Assembly (NCBI GenBank): GCA_001795245.1
Contig: MGOD01000115.1
Location: 5,886 to 12,406 of the forward strand
From: Chloroflexi bacterium RBG_16_70_13
GTDB lineage: Bacteria; Chloroflexota; Limnocylindria; Limnocylindrales; CSP1-4
Direction of reading: 5' to 3'
Length of the DNA stretch: 6,521 nt
How positions within the stretch are numbered: the stretch's first letter is position 1; each line of letters opens with the position of its first letter. The notes under the pieces were generated by a model, which saw only the letters and a program-made list of their open reading frames with translations, was not told the origin of the DNA and did no database searches. The position numbers and the translations under genes were made by a program. Shown piece after piece: positions 1-5,159 of the stretch.

Positions 1-347
1 TTGTTGCTGTACGAGAGCCCCTCGAACGTAGCCCGGGCGGCCGGATCGGCAGCGAGGGCGGCGGCGAGCTCCGGCGGCACCGCGACCTCGCGCGGCGCCG
101 TGTCGAGCTCGAGGTCGATATCGACCACGTCCCCGGCCCGGGCCCCCGAAGCCGTCCGGTGCTCGTTGCTGACCCCGATCATGTACGTCCCACCCATGAC
201 CGCGACGGTGTTGCGGTAGGTGTAGCCGTTGATCGTGACCCGGACCGGTGGGCGCCTGCCGGCGCCGAGCGCCTGGACGACCTCCGCCGGCACCTCGAAT
301 CCGGCCGCGGTCTTGCCGGCAGCCATGATCGTCGTCCGGAATCGCAC
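1..347 (-). CDS. DUF1905 domain protein (YdeI/OmdA-like), 3' end outside the window
   Basis: About 115 N-terminal residues are present and the C-terminus lies beyond base 1. The protein begins with RFRTTIMAAGKTAAGFEVP, continues with VRVTINGYTYRNTVAVMGG and an acidic DIDLELDT stretch, and breaks off in the GLSYSNN segment. This is the usual pattern of the DUF1905 small beta-barrel domain. Relatives are commonly about 150-160 residues with a short YdeI/OmdA-type C-terminal segment after SYSN, so roughly 40 residues are probably missing. The biochemical function of the family is not established. I place the start at the GTG at 347-345, because an AGGGAGG ribosome site lies six bases upstream and the preceding VRFRTTI matches the family N-terminus. 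The ATG at 326-324 would remove it. The gene follows the FAD-linked oxidase by 25 bases on the same strand and is probably co-transcribed with it. No signal peptide is visible, so a cytoplasmic protein is expected. Family call good, function unknown. Confidence 0.88.
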   Translation of the reverse strand, partial: MRFRTTIMAAGKTAAGFEVPAEVVQALGAGRRPPVRVTINGYTYRNTVAVMGGTYMIGVSNEHRTASGARAGDVVDIDLELDTAPREVAVPPELAAALAADPAARATFEGLSYSN

Positions 348-353
348 CGTGGG

Positions 354-360
354 CCTCCCT
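354..360 (-). promoter_or_regulatory. Shine-Dalgarno site of the DUF1905 gene
   Basis: AGGGAGG on the minus strand lies six bases before the GTG at 347-345. It decides in favour of the GTG start over the in-frame ATG at 326-324, which has no such site at the right distance. Confidence 0.75.
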
Positions 361-372
361 CCAGCTGCCGCG

Positions 373-1764
373 TCAGGCGCCCGTCGCCGGCGGGATGTTC
401 TGGTTGCGGCGGAACAGGTTCGTCGGATCGTAGGTGGCCTTCACGGCGGCCAGGCGATCCCAGGTCGGGCCCGGATACGCGGCGCGGACGCGGGCGCGTC
501 CCTCGTCGTTGAGGAAGTTCACGTAGGCCCCCTGGTCGCCCTGGCGGATTGCCCCGAGAAGCTCGGCCAGCCAGGCCGCCCGACGCTCCCGCTCGTCGGC
601 GGTCTCGTAGAACGTCCCCACGACCGCCAGGATCCGGCTGGCCCGATGGGCAAAGGCGGTGGCGTCCGCCGGAACGCGGGCCATCGCCCCGCCGAGGACG
701 CGGAGCTGGGCGAACCGGAAGGGAGCCTCCGACGCCTGGAGGTGCTCGATGATCGTGGTCGCCACCGGCCGGTCGACCCGGTCGAGGAAGAGCGTGTGGG
801 CAAGCGCGATCGGGTGGTAGGAATCGTCCTCGGGCGGGAACATCTCCGGGTAAGCCATCTCCCGGATGAGGTCGGCGAGAGGAGCCGCGAGGGCACGGAA
901 CGGGGCGTAGACGGCCTCGCCTGCCGCCGGATCGCCGGCGTAGGCCATCGTCGCGAGGATGACCATCCGGCCGTGGACGTCCTCCGGCAGGAACGGCATC
1001 GGCGGCGCCGGCATGACGTTGGCGATGGTCGAAAGCTCGTCGGGGGCCGCCTCGGCGGCGGCGATGAAGCCGGCGACCGTCTCGGGCGTGGCCGGCAGGA
1101 CGAGGATCCCGCCGACGATCGATGCGAGCGGGTGGAGCCGGTACTGGAGCCCCGTCACGACACCGAAGTTGCCCCCGCCGCCCCGGAGTGCCCAGAAGAG
1201 ATCCGGGCTCGTCCCCGCGTCGACCTGGAGGCGGCGCCCGTCGGCCGTGACGATCTCCGCGGCGAGCAGGTTGTCGATCGTCAGGCCGTGCTTTCGGACG
1301 AGATAGCCGATCCCGCCGCCGAGCGTGATCCCGCTGATCCCGACCGAGCCGGTGTCGCCGAAGCCCACGGCGAGCCCGTGCTCGGCCGCCGCGGCCGTGA
1401 CCTCGGAGGCGGTGAGGCCGGCCGCGGCCCAGGCGGTCCGTGCCTCGGCGTCGATCTCCAGGCCCTTCAGGTCCCGGAGGTCGATGACCAGGCCGTCGTC
1501 GACGGTGCCGTGGGCCGCCCCGCTGTGGCCGCCCGAGCGGACGGCCAGCTCGAGGCCGAGGTCGCGGGCGACGGCGATCGCCGCGGCGACGTCGTCGGCA
1601 TCCGCGACGCGGGCGATGACCGCAGGCCGCGGATCGACGCCGCCGATCATGACCGCCCTGAGGGTGTCGTAGTCGGGGTCTCCGGACGTGATCACGCGAC
1701 CGCGCATCGTGGCGCGGAGCCGGTCGATCGAGGGCTGGATGCTGGGAGCCGCGGGGACGCTCAT
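373..1764 (-). CDS. FAD-linked oxidase, berberine bridge enzyme-like (FAD_binding_4 plus BBE domains)
   Basis: A 463-residue flavoprotein of the vanillyl-alcohol-oxidase/berberine-bridge superfamily. These enzymes oxidise alcohols, sugars or secondary-metabolite intermediates and pass electrons to oxygen. The substrate cannot be told from sequence. The FAD-binding half covers about residues 45-215. RSGGHS (75-80, plus S81) carries His80, the expected 8-alpha-histidyl FAD attachment residue. GISGITLGGGIGYLVRKHGL (142-161) and WALRGGGGNFGVVT (191-204) are the other FAD-contact segments. Where bicovalent members have a second flavin-linking Cys, this protein reads GDTGSVGIS, so a single covalent link is predicted. 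The C-terminal BBE segment is at about 413-460, with YVNF (the YxN motif near the active site in bacterial relatives), YDPTNLFR and NQNIPP. There is no signal or Tat peptide, so it is probably cytoplasmic. I chose the ATG at 1764-1762 because GGAGG lies five bases upstream and the resulting length is normal for the family. Longer in-frame starts exist but lack ribosome sites. Confidence 0.93.
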   Translation of the reverse strand: MSVPAAPSIQPSIDRLRATMRGRVITSGDPDYDTLRAVMIGGVDPRPAVIARVADADDVAAAIAVARDLGLELAVRSGGHSGAAHGTVDDGLVIDLRDLKGLEIDAEARTAWAAAGLTASEVTAAAAEHGLAVGFGDTGSVGISGITLGGGIGYLVRKHGLTIDNLLAAEIVTADGRRLQVDAGTSPDLFWALRGGGGNFGVVTGLQYRLHPLASIVGGILVLPATPETVAGFIAAAEAAPDELSTIANVMPAPPMPFLPEDVHGRMVILATMAYAGDPAAGEAVYAPFRALAAPLADLIREMAYPEMFPPEDDSYHPIALAHTLFLDRVDRPVATTIIEHLQASEAPFRFAQLRVLGGAMARVPADATAFAHRASRILAVVGTFYETADERERRAAWLAELLGAIRQGDQGAYVNFLNDEGRARVRAAYPGPTWDRLAAVKATYDPTNLFRRNQNIPPATGA

Positions 1765-1769
1765 CGGGG

Positions 1770-1774
1770 CCTCC
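1770..1774 (-). promoter_or_regulatory. Shine-Dalgarno site deciding the FAD oxidase start
   Basis: GGAGG on the minus strand with a five-base spacer (CCCCG) to the ATG at 1764-1762. Upstream in-frame ATGs at 1794-1792 and 1818-1816 have no comparable site, so this fixes the start. Confidence 0.75.
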
Positions 1775-1826
1775 GGGATCGATTCTTCGGGCATCAGGGT
1801 TGTTGAGGATCGGGTCATGGTGGGGG

Positions 1827-1843
1827 GACCGCGGAGGGCGGTC
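1827..1843 (-). repeat. Inverted repeat in the oxidase leader, 6-bp arms
   Basis: GACCGC and GCGGTC form perfect arms around a five-base loop. On the minus strand the loop reads CCTCC and is followed by a run of C, not T, so it is not a classical terminator. The sequence CCTCCG here is an exact complement of the CGGAGG ribosome site of the oxidase gene about 57 bases downstream. Chance occurrence is plausible in such GC-rich DNA. Confidence 0.3.
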
Positions 1844-1848
1844 GAGCG

Positions 1849-1862
1849 AGCGCGGAAGCGCT
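1849..1862. repeat. Short inverted repeat, 5-bp arms with 4-base loop
   Basis: AGCGC and GCGCT flank a GGAA loop (TTCC on the minus strand). It lies in the gap between the lipoprotein stop and the oxidase start. There is no T-tract and the arms are short, so a role in termination or mRNA stability is only a possibility. Confidence 0.25.
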
Positions 1863-1903
1863 GGCGAGGGCGATGCCCGCGTGACGCGCCGTCCTGGTGG
1901 GCT

Positions 1904-1923
1904 CGCCATTCTCTCAGATGGCG
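1904..1923. repeat. Inverted repeat downstream of the lipoprotein gene, 6-bp arms with 8-base loop
   Basis: CGCCAT and ATGGCG are perfect arms about 40 bases past the lipoprotein stop. The position suits a 3' hairpin of the signalling operon transcript, but the stem is short and no T-run follows on the minus strand. I would not call it an intrinsic terminator. Confidence 0.25.
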
Positions 1924-1960
1924 GTCGAATCGGCCGGAAACGGGGCTGCGTCGGGTCGGG

Positions 1961-2929
1961 TCAGCTGCCGGGCGTGAGCCAGACCGGGTAGTCGGTGATG
2001 TTCTCCGGGGCACCGTCCCTGGCCGAGTAGTCGTAGACGCGCAGGATGCCCCACTGGGCGCCCGGGACGTCGTACGGGATCGTCACGTCGAAGGTGCCCC
2101 AGCAGCCCGTCCCGCAGGTGGCCATCGCCATGACGTCGGCGAGTACGTCGCCGTCGCCGTCGAGGACCGCGATCCGGAAGGTGGCCTCGAAGACGTTGCT
2201 CAGGCCCGTGACGCGGACCGGGTTGCCGGCGGCGGCGCCCCAGGCCGGACGATCGACCCAGATCGCCGGCAGCTGGTCGGTGTAGTCGGCCCGGCCGACC
2301 GGATGGTCGAGGATCACGCCCTCGCCGCTGAACACGGTGACGGGCTCGCCGTCAAGCTCGAATCTCACGGCGTCGACCGTCGGGAACTGGGTCAGGGTGT
2401 AGACGACCTGGGCGAGGCGGCCGATGACCGAGGCCGTCCCACCGCCGGATTCGAACTCGCGCGAGAGGTCCACGGTGGCGATGCCGTCCTCGATCGTGAG
2501 GCCGAGGAACCGGGTGTCCTCCGGGACGGTCGTGTACATCGCCGGCCGGGCGGCCATCTCGGCCTCGGCGGGGCCGGCGAGCAGGGCGTTCATCGCCGCG
2601 GCGCCGACCGCCTGGGTCTTCGGGATCTCCCGGAGCACCGGAACGAGCCCGGCGTCGTGGGTGGAGCTGCCGAGGAAGAAGTAGGCCCGGATCGTCGTCG
2701 TCCCGGCCGGCGACGCCGAGGGGCTGGGGGCCACCGAACCGTCGGGCGATGTGCTGGGCGTGCCGCCCGGCGTGGCCTCAGGGCTCGGCGCGTCGATCGA
2801 CGGGGCCGATGTCGGCGGCGGCGGGGCGACCGTGCCGAGGTCGCCGGTGGCGGTGCCGCAGGCGGCGACGACGGCGAGGGCCGCCATCAGGCTGAGCGAT
2901 CGAAGGAGGGTGGCGGGCTGGCGGATCAT
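1961..2929 (-). CDS. GerMN-Gmad2 lipoprotein, LpqB-like position after an MtrAB-type pair
   Basis: A 322-residue exported lipoprotein. A short hydrophobic signal peptide (about 9-23) ends in the lipobox VAAC, with Cys24 as the predicted lipidated residue. A Pro/Ser/Thr-rich linker (about 31-77) follows. Residues about 78-205 look like a GerMN domain: RAYFFLGSS at the start, then AAMNALLAGP, GIATVDLSREF and VDAVRFELDGEPV. Residues about 222-316 look like Gmad2, the immunoglobulin-like domain often paired with GerMN: NPVRVTGLSNVFEATFRIAV, then WGTFDVTIPY and LRVYDYSARDG. A CGTGC motif (Cys272, Cys276) lies in Gmad2 and could form a disulfide outside the membrane. The ATG overlaps the kinase stop (ATGA), so translation is probably coupled. 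No strong ribosome site is seen. GerMN proteins act in spore germination or, as LpqB, accompany MtrA/MtrB. Nothing here indicates sporulation, so an LpqB-like accessory role for the kinase is the better inference. LpqB's C-terminal beta-propeller is absent. Confidence 0.92.
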   Translation of the reverse strand: MIRQPATLLRSLSLMAALAVVAACGTATGDLGTVAPPPPTSAPSIDAPSPEATPGGTPSTSPDGSVAPSPSASPAGTTTIRAYFFLGSSTHDAGLVPVLREIPKTQAVGAAAMNALLAGPAEAEMAARPAMYTTVPEDTRFLGLTIEDGIATVDLSREFESGGGTASVIGRLAQVVYTLTQFPTVDAVRFELDGEPVTVFSGEGVILDHPVGRADYTDQLPAIWVDRPAWGAAAGNPVRVTGLSNVFEATFRIAVLDGDGDVLADVMAMATCGTGCWGTFDVTIPYDVPGAQWGILRVYDYSARDGAPENITDYPVWLTPGS

Positions 2930-4401
2930 GGCTCTGGCCTCGGTGTGGGCTCCGACATGCTCGAAGCCTCCCGCGGGCCGGTATCAGCGTCATCGCCGCC
3001 GGGTAACGATCGGGTCACAGGCAGGGTTAGGGTGAAGGCCAGCCCCCCGCGGGGGCGCGCCGTCGCCCGGAGGGTTCCGCCGAGGAGGGCGGCGTGCTCG
3101 GCGGCGATGGCGAGCCCCAGGCCAGAGGTCGAGGCGGCCGTCGCGGCGCGCGCGGGATCGACCTTGTAGAAGCGCTCGAAGAGGTGCGGCAGGGCTTCCT
3201 CGGCCACGCCCGGGCCATGGTCCGCGATCGTGACCTCCACCTCGGCGACGCCCGCCGTGAGCGTCACCTCCACCGGGGCGCCCGGCGCGTGGATCCGGGC
3301 GTTGTCGAGGACGTTGCCGAGGATCCGGTCGAGCCGGCGCACGTCTGATTCGACGACCACGGGTCCATCCGGCAGGCTGACCCGCGCCGCCGAGAGGCGA
3401 GCGGCGACGACCCCGGCCACGACCCGCCCGAGGTCGACGGGCTCCAGGCGAAGGGCCTCGGCCTCGGCATCGAAGCGCGACAGCTCCATGAGGTCGTCGA
3501 CGAGGACCCGGAGCCGGCGGACGTCGCCGACGAGGAGCTCGGCAGCCCGCCGTGCATCGGGCTCCAGTCGGTCCAGGCCCGCCTCGATGATCGAGGCCTC
3601 GGCCACGAGCGCGGTGAGGGGCGTCCGGAGCTCGTGGGAGACGTCAGCCACGAAACGACGGTTTTGCTGCTGCGCCACCTGGAGACGCTCGATCGTGGAT
3701 TCGAGCGCGTCGGCCATCCGGTTGAACTCCGCGGCCCAGGCGGCCAGCTCATCGCGCCCTTCGACCGGCAGCCGGGCGCGGAGATCGCCGGCCGCCATCC
3801 GGGCCGCGGCCACGCTGCCGGAGACGATCGGCCGGAGGATCCGGCGGGCGATGAGCCCCGCCGTGGCGAGGGCGACGAGGACGGCGAGGAGCCCGGCAGC
3901 GGCCAGCCCGAGCCGGAGCTGGCCCAGGGCGCCCTCCACGGGCGCCGCGTCGATGACCAGGTAGATCGCTGGGCCGTCACCCTGGCGCCCACCGACGATG
4001 AGCGCGTTCCCCTCCCCGACCGGCTGCCATGCATACCCCAGTCGGCCTGCGTCGACGGCGTCCCGGAGGCTGGCCGGGAGCTGGGCGAGGACCGGCAGGA
4101 GCGACGTGGGCTCGACGAACGGGTCGTCGTCGCCGAAGTCGACGATGAGGCCGGCGTCGCCGCGGAGCCTGAACGCCTCCGGCAGGCCGCTCGCCGCGAA
4201 GTCGGAGCTCGTCGCATCCGGCGGGAGCCGTCCCGGCAGCAGCACGGACAGGTTGAACTGGGCCTGGCGGCTCGCCTCGGCCACGAGGCTCTCGCGAAGG
4301 CGGGCCTCGACGAAGGCGTACGTCCCGACGCCGATCGCGGTGACCGTGACCGCGACGAGGGCGAGGAGCGTGACGGCGAGCCGGAACCGGATCCCGCGCA
4401 C
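2926..4401 (-). CDS. Membrane sensor histidine kinase, MtrB-like (HAMP-HisKA-HATPase)
   Basis: A 491-residue inner-membrane kinase expected to phosphorylate the regulator encoded just upstream. TM1 is at about 8-30, followed by an extracytoplasmic sensor region (about 32-162), TM2 (about 163-185) and HAMP (about 186-238; RRILRPI, then MAAGDLRARLPVEGRDELA). The H-box FVADVSHELRTPLT contains the phospho-acceptor His256. The N-box RILGNVLDNARIHAPG is near 359-374, with Asn363 and Asn367. DHGPGV (394-399) is the G1 box, FERFYKVDPAR (408-418) the F box and SGLGLAIA (426-433) the G2 box, so it looks catalytically complete. The H-box and F-box resemble MtrB of Actinomycetota. A roughly 27-residue polar, Pro/Asp/Glu-rich tail follows the ATPase fold and overlaps the lipoprotein start. 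The GTG start at 4401-4399 is the only candidate before TM1: an in-frame TAG, which is the regulator's stop, lies four codons upstream. GGGAGG is present but only three bases away. The signal sensed is unknown. Confidence 0.95.
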   Translation of the reverse strand: MRGIRFRLAVTLLALVAVTVTAIGVGTYAFVEARLRESLVAEASRQAQFNLSVLLPGRLPPDATSSDFAASGLPEAFRLRGDAGLIVDFGDDDPFVEPTSLLPVLAQLPASLRDAVDAGRLGYAWQPVGEGNALIVGGRQGDGPAIYLVIDAAPVEGALGQLRLGLAAAGLLAVLVALATAGLIARRILRPIVSGSVAAARMAAGDLRARLPVEGRDELAAWAAEFNRMADALESTIERLQVAQQQNRRFVADVSHELRTPLTALVAEASIIEAGLDRLEPDARRAAELLVGDVRRLRVLVDDLMELSRFDAEAEALRLEPVDLGRVVAGVVAARLSAARVSLPDGPVVVESDVRRLDRILGNVLDNARIHAPGAPVEVTLTAGVAEVEVTIADHGPGVAEEALPHLFERFYKVDPARAATAASTSGLGLAIAAEHAALLGGTLRATARPRGGLAFTLTLPVTRSLPGGDDADTGPREASSMSEPTPRPEP

Positions 4402-4404
4402 CGG

Positions 4405-4410
4405 CCTCCC
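4405..4410 (-). promoter_or_regulatory. Closely spaced Shine-Dalgarno site of the kinase gene
   Basis: GGGAGG lies between the regulator's TAG stop (4413-4411) and the kinase GTG (4401-4399), leaving only three bases of spacer, shorter than usual. Initiation is probably helped by ribosomes terminating on the regulator gene. Confidence 0.55.
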
Positions 4411-5121
4411 CTACTCCAGCGTGCCGCGGGCGGACTTGTAGCCGGCACCCCGGACGGTGAGGATCAGTGCCGGCGCGGCCGGATCCGCCTCGATCTTCGC
4501 CCGCAGGCGCCCGATCGCGACGTCCACCAGCCGCGAATCACCCAGGTAGTCGTAGCCCCAGATCAGGTCGAGGAGGAGCTCCCGGGTGAAGACCTGGCCG
4601 GGCCTCCGGGCGAGCTCGAGGAGGAGATCGAATTCTGTTCGAGTGAGCGGGACCTCGTGGTTGTCCCGCCCGACGGTCCGCCCTGCGGGGTCGATCGTCA
4701 GCGGGCCGAGCCGGAGCGTCTCGCCGGGAGTGCCTCCAGGAGCGCCCCCGGCGTCGTGGCCGTGGCGACGGAGGGCGGCCCGGACGCGGGCCACGAGCTC
4801 GGGCATCTCGAAGGGCTTGCGGAGGTAGTCGTCGGCGCCGGACTCGAGGCCCACGACGACGTCGATCGTGTCGCCCCGGGCCGTGAGCATGACGATCGGC
4901 GTCGTGGCCTCGCGACGGATCGCCCGGCAGACCTCGAGGCCGTCCAGGCGCGGCAGCATGATGTCGAGGAGGACGAGGTCGGGGTTGCCCGCCCGCCAGC
5001 GTTCGAGGGCCTCGACGCCGTCGGCGGCCGTCTCGACCTCGAAGCCCGCCGCCCGCAGGCCGAGCCCCGTCACCTCGCGAATCGAGGAGTCGTCCTCCAC
5101 GACCAGGATCCGGGCATCCAC
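4411..5121 (-). CDS. OmpR/PhoB-family response regulator, MtrA-like
   Basis: A 236-residue transcriptional regulator of normal length. The receiver domain (about 3-117) has the acidic pocket Asp10/Asp11, phospho-acceptor Asp53 in LVLLDIMLP, Thr80 in IVMLTAR and Lys102 in DDYLRKPF. The stretch TIDVVVGLESGADDY is almost the same as in mycobacterial MtrA as I recall it. After a Gly/Pro linker comes the winged-helix DNA-binding domain (about 137-231). It has PLTRTEFDLLLELARRPGQ, VFTRELLLDLIWGY, the recognition-helix segment DSRLVDVAIGRLRAKIE and the wing TVRGAGYKS. It should bind DNA as a dimer after phosphorylation by the kinase encoded 9 bases downstream. The start is a GTG at 5121-5119, giving the usual MDARILVVEDD beginning. 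No ribosome site precedes it, but a CATACT -10-like hexamer ends eight bases before the GTG, suggesting a leaderless transcript. Family certain; MtrA orthology likely but not proven. Confidence 0.95.
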   Translation of the reverse strand: MDARILVVEDDSSIREVTGLGLRAAGFEVETAADGVEALERWRAGNPDLVLLDIMLPRLDGLEVCRAIRREATTPIVMLTARGDTIDVVVGLESGADDYLRKPFEMPELVARVRAALRRHGHDAGGAPGGTPGETLRLGPLTIDPAGRTVGRDNHEVPLTRTEFDLLLELARRPGQVFTRELLLDLIWGYDYLGDSRLVDVAIGRLRAKIEADPAAPALILTVRGAGYKSARGTLE

Positions 5122-5129
5122 GCGATCGA

Positions 5130-5135
5130 GTATGG
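5130..5135 (-). promoter_or_regulatory. Candidate -10 element of the regulator operon (leaderless start)
   Basis: CATACT matches the TATAAT consensus at four of six positions, including the key A at position 2 and T at position 6. Seven bases then lead straight to the GTG start, which would place transcription start at or next to the initiation codon. The lack of any Shine-Dalgarno site there fits. No good -35 element is seen at 16-18 bases. Confidence 0.35.
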
Positions 5136-5146
5136 CAGCGCGCGCG

Positions 5147-5159
5147 ACGCCTCAGGCGT
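5147..5159. repeat. Perfect 13-base inverted repeat at the end of the AlkZ-like gene
   Basis: ACGCCT, a central C, then AGGCGT: six-base arms with one central base. The TGA stop of the AlkZ-like gene (5154-5152) lies in the centre. It sits at the -35 region of the candidate regulator promoter, so it could be an operator or a small 3' hairpin (5-bp stem, 3-base loop). Role unproven. Confidence 0.3.

Noticed and set aside
229..1806. 525-codon open frame on the plus strand opposite the FAD oxidase
   Set aside because: It is antisense to a gene with clear conserved motifs, and its product is Arg/Gly/Asp-rich with no recognisable domain. Long antisense frames are expected where third positions are nearly all G or C.
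179..1909. 576-codon minus-strand frame overlapping the oxidase
   Set aside because: Out-of-frame shadow of the oxidase, very rich in Arg and Pro, and running into the DUF1905 gene; no motif.
1908..1913. GAGAAT as a -10 box for the oxidase gene
   Set aside because: No -35 element at 16-18 bases and about 145 bases from the start codon; too weak to list.
1904..1923. Intrinsic terminator of the signalling operon
   Set aside because: Only six base pairs with an eight-base loop and no T-run on the minus strand. Kept only as an inverted repeat.
1765..2013. Longer N-terminus for the FAD oxidase (starts at 2013, 1818 or 1794)
   Set aside because: The 2013 start overlaps the lipoprotein gene, the added residues are low-complexity, and none of these starts has a ribosome site. 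The ATG at 1764 has GGAGG five bases upstream and gives the usual length.
1961..2929. Spore germination protein GerM
   Set aside because: GerMN and Gmad2 domains occur widely outside spore formers. Nothing else here suggests sporulation, and the place after an MtrAB-like pair favours an LpqB-type role.
1688..3169. 493-codon open frame on the plus strand opposite the lipoprotein and kinase end
   Set aside because: Spans two real genes and an intergenic gap on the other strand, with low-complexity Arg/Gly-rich content and no domain.
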